Assembly (NCBI GenBank): GCA_963650485.1
Contig: CAVJLN010000080.1
Location: forward strand, 1 to 10,487
Direction: 5' to 3'
DNA from: Suilimivivens sp963650485
GTDB taxonomy: Bacteria; Bacillota; Clostridia; Lachnospirales; Lachnospiraceae
DNA: 10,487 nucleotides
Shown: one piece after another, positions 1-6,925 of the stretch
Layout of the letters: each line of letters starts with the position of its first letter
Numbering within the stretch: position 1 is the stretch's first letter
Program-made: the position numbers and the translations under genes
Notes under the pieces: model-generated
What the model saw: only the letters and a program-made list of their open reading frames with translations
Databases searched by the model: none
What the model was told of the DNA's origin: nothing

Positions 1-548
1 CGCATGATGTGCTCGCCGCTTTCCAGGTTACGGAATTCAACGACCGTACCAAGCAAATCGACAATTTGCTGATTATTCCGCTGCAGCTTTTCTGCCTGCA
101 CCTTAAGAGTCTGGTTGGCCTTCCGCAAGACTGCGGTCTGCTCCTCTACCTTTTCCTCCAACTGCAATTTATATTCATAAAGTCCTGCAACGTTCTTTAC
201 ACGTTTCTGCACAAGAACATTGTTGAATGGTTTGGCAATATAATCGGAGATACCAAGCTCAAAGCATTCCTGCTCGATTTCGCAGGAATTCTCACCACTG
301 ATTACCAAAACCGGAATGATTCCTATAATCTTACGCTTGTTCAGTTCCTCCAAAACCTGCTTGCCATCCATTTCCGGCATCACCAGATCCAAAAGAATTG
401 CAGAAAGCTCGTCCTTCTGCTCTTCTATAATGTCCAGCGCCAGTTTTCCGTTTTCTGCCTCTACAATGGTATACTCATTTTCCAGAATTGATCTAAGAAT
501 TACTCGATTAATCTCAACGTCATCAACTATCAGTACTTTGTCTCTCAT
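1..548 (-). CDS. Response regulator with HD-GYP output domain (putative cyclic-di-GMP phosphodiesterase), C-terminus cut by window edge
   Basis: The gene starts at ATG 548-546, behind AGGTGG at 553-558, and runs off the left edge after 182 complete residues. Residues 1-120 form a CheY-like receiver: acidic residues D9/D10, phospho-acceptor D54 in the LLDLVMPEMDG motif, S84 in the Thr/Ser switch position and K106 in the AKPF motif. Residues 125-160 are a charged heptad-like helix, probably a coiled-coil linker. At residues 161-182 the start of an HD-GYP domain is visible (DLLGTVVEFRNLESGEHIM). E176 and H180 sit where the first metal ligands occur in trinuclear HD-GYP enzymes. The HD and GYP motifs themselves lie outside the window, so catalytic competence cannot be judged. 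RpfG-type REC-HD-GYP proteins hydrolyse cyclic-di-GMP. Coming right after a lone HPt and three hybrid kinases, it is the likely terminal output of the relay. A nearby ATG at 552-550 opens a different frame that stops after nine codons. Confidence 0.88.
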   Translation of the reverse strand, partial: MRDKVLIVDDVEINRVILRSILENEYTIVEAENGKLALDIIEEQKDELSAILLDLVMPEMDGKQVLEELNKRKIIGIIPVLVISGENSCEIEQECFELGISDYIAKPFNNVLVQKRVKNVAGLYEYKLQLEEKVEEQTAVLRKANQTLKVQAEKLQRNNQQIVDLLGTVVEFRNLESGEHIM

Positions 549-582
549 TCATCCACCTATTCCCCGAAAGAATTACTTTCAC

Positions 583-936
583 TTATTCCGCCGCAAGCTG
601 TGTTACAGCCTCAATTACTTTCTTGTACTGTTCACTCACTGCTTCATACAACGGTTTACTTCCTTCAAGCTCTCCGCTACGAAGCTTCTCGGTCAGATCA
701 GAGCTTGCCTGCAAAAGCTCCCTGAATCCAAGGTTAGCACAAATGCCCTTCAAAGTATGTGCCGCACGGAAGGCACGTTCTGCATCCTTTGCTTCCATTG
801 CATCCTTTAATTCCTCGTAGTTCTTATCCTGTAAAAGCTTCACAGCAAACCGCTTCACCAAAGCTTCGCTTCCCAGGCGGTTCATTATATCATTGAAATC
901 GGCACCTGCCATTTCATAACATTCTTTAACTGTCAT
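583..936 (-). CDS. Free-standing HPt histidine phosphotransfer protein
   Basis: This small cytoplasmic protein of 117 residues consists of a single HPt domain. The phosphorylatable histidine is H60 in the AAHTLKGICANLGF motif, with the K63 and G64 that normally follow it. HPt proteins shuttle phosphate between the receiver of a hybrid kinase and the receiver of a response regulator. Here it lies between hybrid kinase HK1 and the REC-HD-GYP protein, which suits that role. The frame is open back to an ATG at 972, but the start at 936 is preferred: it has AAGGAGAGG at 946-954 with 9 nt spacing and removes a 12-residue extension of no HPt character. With this start the gene overlaps the end of HK1 by 11 nt, which suggests translational coupling. 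No other HPt is visible in the window, and none of the three kinases carries one, so this protein may serve all of them. Confidence 0.92.
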   Translation of the reverse strand: MTVKECYEMAGADFNDIMNRLGSEALVKRFAVKLLQDKNYEELKDAMEAKDAERAFRAAHTLKGICANLGFRELLQASSDLTEKLRSGELEGSKPLYEAVSEQYKKVIEAVTQLAAE

Positions 937-3124
937 ATTCGTCTGCCTCTCCTTTCCGATTATACGGTTCATAATTGACCGTTTTATGTAAGGTTTCTAT
1001 TACCAAATTCAAATCCAAAGGTTTTGAGATATGAGCATTCATTCCGGCTTCCCTGGATTTGATCCGATCTTCGGTAAATGCATTGGCTGTCATGGCTATG
1101 ATCGGGACCTCCTTTGCATCAGGTCTCTCCATCGCCCGGATTGTCCTAGCTGCCTGGTATCCATCCATCACCGGCATCATCATATCCATAAGGATCGCAT
1201 CGTATTCGCCGATCTCAGATTTTGAAAAAAGCTCCACTGCTTCCTTTCCGTTCCATGCCTTGACTACCACTGCACCTTCCTTTTCCAGTACAAATTCCGC
1301 AATTTCCATATTCAGCTCATTATCCTCGGTAAGCAGTATCCGGTATCCCTGAATAGAAGGCTTGTCAGCGGAATCATTCAACTTCTCTTTCTCTTCCTGA
1401 CTCTGATCGATCACAAACGGAATCCGGATAATAAATGTCGTACCCTTTCCTTCTTCACTTTCAAAGTCAAGCGTTCCGTTCATTTTTTCCACCAGGTCTT
1501 TTGCGATCGGCATACCAAGTCCACTTCCGCCGTATTTCGACTGTGCCCCGGTGTTTTCCTGCGTAAAAGGTTCAAAGATCTTTTTCTGATATGCTTCACT
1601 CATGCCGATCCCTGTGTCTTCACAAATGAATTCCAGTAATGCTGTTCCTTCTTCCTTCGCAGGGAGTTCCCGGCACCGGATGGATATGGTTCCATTTTCT
1701 TTATTGTACTTCACAGCATTGCTCATGATATTCATAAGCAGTCGTTTCACATGTCTAGCGCTTCCGATCAGTTTCCAATGATTAACCTTAAAATCTTCCC
1801 GGATCAGGGTCAGTCCCTGCTCCAAAACCAGTTTTTCGATCACAACCAGCACCTCGTCCATAATGTCCTGAAGATCAAAGGGCTGCTGTTCCAAAACTAC
1901 CTCTCCGGATTCCAGCTTTCCCATATCCAGCACTTCATTGATAAGTTCCAGCAAGAGATGGGAGGCATCCCGGATCTTTTTGCGGCATTCTGCCTGCTTA
2001 TCCAGGTTATCTGCATAATGCTCGGCCACCTCGATCATTCCGCAGATTCCATTGATCGGCGTACGGATGTCATGACTCATCCTCTGAAGAAACTCTGTCT
2101 TAGCCACATTTGCGGCATCGGCTTTCCTTGCCAGTTCTTTCAGTTCAAGCTTATACTTCTCTTCCTTTTCCCTTTCCTGCTTCAGGTAATCAAGTCTGGA
2201 TTTTTGCATCATCAACCATATTGTGAAGACCACGCAGAAATAAATCACCATCACGATCAGAACATTTTTCGGGAGGGAAGAAAAGACAGTTTTCTCCGAA
2301 ATATAGGCGTAAATATAGTAATCTCTCTGTTTCAGCATGACACCGTAGCTGTTTTTTTCCGGGATATGGCAAATATGATGGCTGTCACGGTTCTTCTTTA
2401 ATGCCTGGACAACCGCATCCTCCGTCGTACTCTCCCCGATCAGTTCCGCATTATTGCATGCGATCACCGTTCCTTCATCCGTCACCATGATCGTTCCATC
2501 TGTGGAGGTCTGGTATCCTTCCATAAGGCTTTGCAAAGTCAGCGAATATGCCTTAGCGCTTTCCGATGAAATATAATAGTAGCTGATCACCATGTCCGTT
2601 TCATCTTTTCCGGACGTTGCCGCCATATTAATGTAGTCGCCATTCTGAAAATACATTCTCTGGCAGTAGTTTCTCTCTGCGTAGCCGCTTCCGGTGAGCA
2701 CTGTTTCCTTGGTGAGCTGTTTTAAAAGCTTCTCCTCCAGTCCGGTATCCCTGGCATAACTGCAAAGAATGCTGCCGTCAGAATTAAGGATCAGAATTCC
2801 GTGAAGCCAAAGCTGATCTGCATAGGATTCAAGCAATTCACTGCTTACTTCTTCACCGTTCATCTCGTCGTCATACAGCTTCATGACTACCTCACAGTTA
2901 CTTTCTACCGCACGCAAAAGTGCCTGCGTCTCAGCTCCTGCATTATAATGAGTATAAGCTGCGCACTGGGTTTTCATGTATTTGCTCGTTTTGATCAGAC
3001 TGCTCTCGGCTTTATTTAAGCAGCTCCGATAAAACCACAAGCCGGACAGAATAAACACGAAAAGAGCTATCAGCGCTGCAAACAGCCAGAAACGTTTTCC
3101 CATAAATTGTTGTTTAATATCCAA
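926..3124 (-). CDS. Membrane-bound hybrid histidine kinase HK1 (Cache-like sensor - HisKA - HATPase - REC)
   Basis: The 732-residue protein has a first membrane segment at about 12-32, an extracellular sensor at about 33-284, a second membrane segment at about 286-306 and a coiled coil at about 308-340. No PAS domain follows. The HisKA H-box has phospho-acceptor H351 (MSHDIRTPING). The ATPase domain shows N469 (N-box), D503-TGIG and the GSGLGM loop near 533-538. The REC at about 594-715 has E600/D601, phospho-acceptor D647, T679 and K701. The sensor has a Cache-type strand pattern (IMVTDEGTVIACNNAELIG near 212-230), so dCache_1 is the likely fold. It is unusually rich in cysteine, with an HHICH cluster at 249-253. 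The start codon is TTG, chosen because GGAGGTGG lies 6 nt upstream. ATG at 3103 is the only close alternative and lacks a site. The gene overlaps SBP1 upstream and the HPt gene downstream by 11 nt each. Its kinase core is more divergent than those of HK2 and HK3. Confidence 0.95.
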   Translation of the reverse strand: MDIKQQFMGKRFWLFAALIALFVFILSGLWFYRSCLNKAESSLIKTSKYMKTQCAAYTHYNAGAETQALLRAVESNCEVVMKLYDDEMNGEEVSSELLESYADQLWLHGILILNSDGSILCSYARDTGLEEKLLKQLTKETVLTGSGYAERNYCQRMYFQNGDYINMAATSGKDETDMVISYYYISSESAKAYSLTLQSLMEGYQTSTDGTIMVTDEGTVIACNNAELIGESTTEDAVVQALKKNRDSHHICHIPEKNSYGVMLKQRDYYIYAYISEKTVFSSLPKNVLIVMVIYFCVVFTIWLMMQKSRLDYLKQEREKEEKYKLELKELARKADAANVAKTEFLQRMSHDIRTPINGICGMIEVAEHYADNLDKQAECRKKIRDASHLLLELINEVLDMGKLESGEVVLEQQPFDLQDIMDEVLVVIEKLVLEQGLTLIREDFKVNHWKLIGSARHVKRLLMNIMSNAVKYNKENGTISIRCRELPAKEEGTALLEFICEDTGIGMSEAYQKKIFEPFTQENTGAQSKYGGSGLGMPIAKDLVEKMNGTLDFESEEGKGTTFIIRIPFVIDQSQEEKEKLNDSADKPSIQGYRILLTEDNELNMEIAEFVLEKEGAVVVKAWNGKEAVELFSKSEIGEYDAILMDMMMPVMDGYQAARTIRAMERPDAKEVPIIAMTANAFTEDRIKSREAGMNAHISKPLDLNLVIETLHKTVNYEPYNRKGEADEYDS

Positions 3125-3935
3125 GAGTTTCCACCTCCAGGTACTTTTGCGGATTCTCCAGATAACGTCCGATGATCGTTTCTGATATTCCGTCCTGACG
3201 CATTTCTTCCAATGTTTCTTTCATCTCTTCACAGATTCCGCGATCGTCATCTTTTGCAAAGGCCACACCAATTCCCACTGTCATAAGCGGCTCCTCAAGG
3301 ATCCGGTACGACACATCATAATCCTTCATGTACTGAAGGATGGAAGTCTCATGGGCAGCGATCGCATCCACATAGTCTTTTGAGAGGAAGGTATACATCA
3401 GTTCCCTTTTTTCCAGACTGACCAGATTGGATAGCTTTGGAATCCGCGTATCCGTCCGTTTCATAAAAATCTCTTCCGGTTTTGTTGTGGATTGGACTGC
3501 AATCCGTTTATCTGCAAGATCGGCAAGGGAACGAATATCACTTTCCGATTTGACCGCAACCACCTGATTGCTCACCATGTAGGAACCGGCCCAGCGATAA
3601 TCATTCAGACGTCCTTCCATGGAAAAGCAGCCCATGATGCAGTCAATCTCCCCGGCCTCTACGAGATTCTTTTTATCTTCCCATTCAATATATTTAAATT
3701 CAGCCTGATAACCCATCCGTTTTAAAGCTTCTGTTGCCAGTTCCACATCAATCCCAGTCGGAACACCGTCTTCGTTCAGATAATTAAAGGGCGGATACGA
3801 ATCACTCCCAATCGTCACCACCGGAAGTTCTTTTTCAACTTCTGACTCTTGTGTTCCTGCACATCCTGTAAGAAAGACCAGCAGCATCATGCAAAGAATC
3901 TTTCCTGTCTTAATCCCAATTGCCTTATATTTCAT
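3114..3935 (-). CDS. SBP1: lipoprotein of the SBP_bac_3 (polar amino acid-type) solute-binding family
   Basis: The 273-residue protein has a short basic N-terminus, a hydrophobic segment and the lipobox LTGC with C25 as the lipidated residue, so it should be anchored on the outer face of the membrane. The rest is a two-lobed SBP_bac_3 fold starting at about residue 39 (VVTIGSDSYPPFNYLNEDG). It includes GIDVELA, EIDCIMGCFSMEGR and WAGSYM. R109 matches the Arg that binds ligand carboxylate in amino-acid binders, but the usual ligand-binding Asp appears to be H195 (AIAAHE). Cysteines C99 and C103 are shared in position with SBP2. The start at 3935 is chosen because it gives a normal lipoprotein signal and has GGGGGG at 3945-3950. 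An in-frame ATG at 3989-3987, overlapping the HK2 stop as ATGA, would add 18 residues before the signal peptide and lacks a good ribosome site. No transport permease or ATPase is nearby. Its position between two sensor kinases suggests a co-sensor role. Confidence 0.9.
   Translation of the reverse strand: MKYKAIGIKTGKILCMMLLVFLTGCAGTQESEVEKELPVVTIGSDSYPPFNYLNEDGVPTGIDVELATEALKRMGYQAEFKYIEWEDKKNLVEAGEIDCIMGCFSMEGRLNDYRWAGSYMVSNQVVAVKSESDIRSLADLADKRIAVQSTTKPEEIFMKRTDTRIPKLSNLVSLEKRELMYTFLSKDYVDAIAAHETSILQYMKDYDVSYRILEEPLMTVGIGVAFAKDDDRGICEEMKETLEEMRQDGISETIIGRYLENPQKYLEVETLGY
3131..3138 (-). promoter_or_regulatory. Ribosome binding site that fixes the TTG start of HK1
   Basis: GGAGGTGG on the minus strand is a near-perfect anti-16S match, 6 nt upstream of TTG 3124-3122. 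It lies inside the last codons of SBP1. The next in-frame ATG (3103-3101) is 27 nt from the site, too far to use it. This supports the non-ATG start. Confidence 0.8.
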
Positions 3936-3944
3936 TCGTCTTAT

Positions 3945-3950
3945 CCCCCC
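3945..3950 (-). promoter_or_regulatory. Probable ribosome binding site of SBP1
   Basis: GGGGGG on the minus strand lies 9 nt upstream of ATG 3935-3933. It is G-rich rather than canonical GGAGG, but it is the only good candidate in the 50-nt space after the HK2 stop. It favours the start that yields a normal lipoprotein signal peptide over the upstream ATGA-overlap start. Confidence 0.55.
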
Positions 3951-3985
3951 AAAAAACTTTTGCGACGCATTCTCTATTCTATCAT

Positions 3986-6925
3986 TCATATAGCGCCATC
4001 TTTTTCCCAAAAGATCTCATCCAGCGCCTTTGCAATCTCCTCAATACTGATCGGCTTGATAATGTGTCCGTTCATTCCTGCTTTATATGCCCTCTGTTTA
4101 TCTTCCTCAAAGGCATTAGCCGTCATAGCAACGATCGGAATATTGGCTTTCCGGTTGTCCGACAGTGTTCTGATTTCTCTGGTGGCTGTATATCCATCCA
4201 TTTTCGGCATCTGAATGTCCATCAGAACAAGGTCATATTTATCCGCTGGTGCCTCATTAATCGCTGCAACAGCAACATCTCCATCATCAACACTGTCGAT
4301 CGTCATCCCGGTTTCTTCCAGAATTGCTGTAGCAATCTCACGGTTCAGTTCATTATCCTCTACAAGAAGGATTCTTTTGCCGCTGTAATCGTATTGCTTC
4401 TTATCGGCATCATTCTGAGCTTTATTTGCCACTCCCTTACTGTTCACCGGCTGCATCAGCACCTTGCGAAGCTCAGACAGGAAGATTGGTTTCGATACAA
4501 ATGCAGTAACCCCAGCCTGTCTTGCCTCATATTCAAAATCCGCCCAGTCATAGGCTGTCAGCACGATGATCGGAACATCTGCGCTGATGACTTTTCTGAT
4601 TCTGCGAACCGTCTCGATTCCATTCATATCCGGCATCAGATAGTCGATGATATAAACCTGATATTCATCCTTCATTTCTGCTGCATCCTGTGCGCGAACG
4701 ATTGCTTCCTTACCGGATGCTGTCCAGTCCGGCCGCATCTTGATATCCCGGAGCATTTTGCTGACGCTTCTGCAGGTGTTCAGATCGTCATCTACCACCA
4801 GTGCCCTTGCACCAAGAAGCGCAGGGATCGGCTCCAATTGTACCGGCTCATCTGCCAGACGAAGGTGCAGCGTAACTGTAAATACCGTTCCCTTTCCTTC
4901 TTCGCTTTCTACCGTGATCTCACCGCCCATCATTTCCACGATATTTTTGGTGATCGCCATACCAAGCCCTGTTCCCTGGATACCGCTTACCGTGGAGCTT
5001 TGCTCTCTGGCAAACGTATCAAATACATGCTCGATAAAATCCTTTGACATACCGATGCCATTATCCTTAACAGATAATTCATAGGTTGTATACTGTTTCA
5101 TCTCACAAGGCTTTTCTATAAGACGTACAATAATGTCTCCGCCCGGCTCCGTGAACTTGATTGCATTGCTCACAATATTCAAAAGTATCTGATTAAGCCG
5201 CAGCTTATCCACGATCACATCTTCATTCACAACATCCTGTGCATCAATATAGAGATTCAGACTCTTTGAATTTACAAGCCCCTGTATCATTGCTCGCAGA
5301 TCATGAAGAATATCCGGAATATGCACCGGCTTCTCGTCAAGCTTCACCGTTCCGCTCTCAATACGGCTCATATCCAGAATATCATTAATAAGGCTCAAGA
5401 GATGTGTGCTTGATGTGGAAATTTTAGCCAGATAGTCCTGCACCTGTGCCGGCTCATCCATATGTGTCTGCGCCAGGGCGGTAAAACCAATGATGGCATT
5501 CATCGGTGTACGGATATCATGGGACATGCTGCTTAGGAATGTGGATTTCGCTTTGCTTGCATGCTCTGCAACGGCGAGTGCATTTCTCAAAGCCTCATCC
5601 TGCTCCATCTCATGCTTTTTCTCAGCTGTCACATCTCGATTTACAATCAGCACCGCATCAATATTGCCATGTTCGTCATATCTCTGCGGCACAATCAAAG
5701 TCAGCATAAAGCTTCCGTCCGTCTTCTGACAGGTAAATGATAACAACTCCTTCTCCTTTAACCGAGTGACTACCGTGGTCATATCAATAAATTCCAGATA
5801 ATCTGCACGGCTGCTCTGATCAATACAGTGTTCTGCATATTCGGTCAGCTGCAGCTTATGAAGATCCTCTTTTTCAGGAATATCTTCCCCGTTATTCTTA
5901 ATAACTTCCAGCTTTTGTGTCTTTAAATCCACCAAATAGATAGAAAAATATGCCTGTCCGATTGCCTTGATAATTCGAAGACGCTTTTGCTCCTTTAACA
6001 GCATAGCTTTTTCTGTTCGATTTTTACCCAGCATTTGAACCATGAAGATCATGATTGCCACCAGAACATAGACCATGCAGACGATATTTCTCGTCATGAA
6101 AATCTGGAATGCCGGAAAGAACATATAAACAGAATAATTTTCTGCAGCATCCCGTCTTCCATACCATACGGTACTGCCCGATTTCAACCTGACGATACCA
6201 TCCTTGTCCGACTCGAAGGATCCCTGATACAGCTCCTTACACTCTTCTACTGTTTTTCCAATCAATTCTGACTGATTACTTCCCACAACCAGGTCATCTT
6301 CACATATAACGACAACACCCTGCATTTCAAACGGAAAGTCTGCCAGCAGCGTTTCCATACTCAGGTCACCTGCTGCATCACCGGCTTCACACCTCTGCAA
6401 ATAGGTAATGATAAGCCCCTTCGCATCCTGACGGGAGACAGCTGCAAAATCATAGGCTGCATCATCGGTTGTAAGACGGGTAATATAGGTTTTATTAGGA
6501 TGCTCAAGAATGTCCTTCACATAAGCATTCTCTATCATATCCTTCCACAAATTCTCTGTCGTTCCATCCTCCGAAACCTGCATCACTGTCTGAAGATTTT
6601 CATCCAGAACCAGTATGCCGCTGATTCTCTGATCGTCAGCATATTCTTTCAGCCTCTGCTCGTCAAAATCACTTTCTCCTGCCATCGCCCAGCTTAATGC
6701 TTCTGCCTTGTCCCGAAGTCTCACCAGACTCTTGATCTGATCGTTGTCCCGATAATTTTTATAACGGTCTACTCGCTGCTGCGTAAAGGAAATGGATTCG
6801 TTCAATACATTCTGCAAATTCTTTTTGCCGCTTAACTGGAAGACCGAAAACAGGACTATGCCTGTGATGACCAGTATCATGAGGAGAATGCCGTTGAATC
6901 CTTTCAGCAATTGTTTATTTTTCAT
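3986..6925 (-). CDS. Membrane-bound hybrid histidine kinase HK2 with two receiver domains (sensor - PAS - HisKA - HATPase - REC - REC)
   Basis: The 979-residue protein has a first membrane segment at about 11-30, an extracellular Cache-like sensor at about 31-277 and a second membrane segment at about 278-300. A PAS-like region at about 315-435 ends in the usual VLIVNRDVTAEKK boundary. The H-box holds phospho-acceptor H469 (SMSHDIRTPMNAIIGF). The ATPase domain has N587, D621-NGIG and QGTGLGM at 650-656. REC1 (about 706-825) has D712/D713, phospho-acceptor D761, T790 and K812. REC2 (about 850-972) has E856/D857, D903, T935 and K957. Both receivers therefore look functional. The start at 6925 has GGAGGAG at 6932-6938 with 6 nt spacing. 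An ATG at 6967 would add 14 residues of no membrane-protein character. The gene overlaps SBP2 by 11 nt. Its kinase core closely resembles that of HK3, suggesting duplication. Confidence 0.95.
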   Translation of the reverse strand: MKNKQLLKGFNGILLMILVITGIVLFSVFQLSGKKNLQNVLNESISFTQQRVDRYKNYRDNDQIKSLVRLRDKAEALSWAMAGESDFDEQRLKEYADDQRISGILVLDENLQTVMQVSEDGTTENLWKDMIENAYVKDILEHPNKTYITRLTTDDAAYDFAAVSRQDAKGLIITYLQRCEAGDAAGDLSMETLLADFPFEMQGVVVICEDDLVVGSNQSELIGKTVEECKELYQGSFESDKDGIVRLKSGSTVWYGRRDAAENYSVYMFFPAFQIFMTRNIVCMVYVLVAIMIFMVQMLGKNRTEKAMLLKEQKRLRIIKAIGQAYFSIYLVDLKTQKLEVIKNNGEDIPEKEDLHKLQLTEYAEHCIDQSSRADYLEFIDMTTVVTRLKEKELLSFTCQKTDGSFMLTLIVPQRYDEHGNIDAVLIVNRDVTAEKKHEMEQDEALRNALAVAEHASKAKSTFLSSMSHDIRTPMNAIIGFTALAQTHMDEPAQVQDYLAKISTSSTHLLSLINDILDMSRIESGTVKLDEKPVHIPDILHDLRAMIQGLVNSKSLNLYIDAQDVVNEDVIVDKLRLNQILLNIVSNAIKFTEPGGDIIVRLIEKPCEMKQYTTYELSVKDNGIGMSKDFIEHVFDTFAREQSSTVSGIQGTGLGMAITKNIVEMMGGEITVESEEGKGTVFTVTLHLRLADEPVQLEPIPALLGARALVVDDDLNTCRSVSKMLRDIKMRPDWTASGKEAIVRAQDAAEMKDEYQVYIIDYLMPDMNGIETVRRIRKVISADVPIIVLTAYDWADFEYEARQAGVTAFVSKPIFLSELRKVLMQPVNSKGVANKAQNDADKKQYDYSGKRILLVEDNELNREIATAILEETGMTIDSVDDGDVAVAAINEAPADKYDLVLMDIQMPKMDGYTATREIRTLSDNRKANIPIVAMTANAFEEDKQRAYKAGMNGHIIKPISIEEIAKALDEIFWEKDGAI

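Noticed and set aside
9..491. Plus-strand open frame of 160 codons at the left edge
   Set aside because: The minus strand here encodes an intact receiver and HD-GYP start, and the plus frame is its mirror.
566..580. Inverted repeat GAAAG-5-CTTTC between the HPt and HD-GYP genes as a terminator
   Set aside because: The stem is only 5 AT-rich base pairs and has no T-run after it on the minus strand. It is unlikely to stop transcription.
583..972. HPt as a frameshifted piece of HK1 (a broken tripartite kinase)
   Set aside because: The HPt has its own well-placed ribosome site (946-954) and a clean ATG, the REC of HK1 is complete before the stop, and 11-nt overlaps also occur at two other junctions. 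It is read as a separate gene.
1751..2401. Plus-strand open frame of 216 codons opposite the HK1 kinase core
   Set aside because: Antisense shadow of a well-supported gene, with no domain and no convincing ribosome site.
3936..3985. Internal promoter in the 50-nt gap before SBP1
   Set aside because: No -10/-35 pair with reasonable spacing could be made out; the T-run and G-run fit a ribosome site better.
3114..4010. SBP1 starting at the most upstream ATG (4010)
   Set aside because: It would begin inside HK2 and place 25 residues before the signal peptide, with no ribosome site. The inner ATG gives a standard lipoprotein N-terminus.
3920..5047. Long plus-strand open frame of 375 codons opposite the HK2 receivers and HisKA region
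   Set aside because: It lies wholly antisense to a clear kinase gene, and its translation is Cys/His/Ile-rich with no recognisable domain, as expected of a codon-bias shadow.
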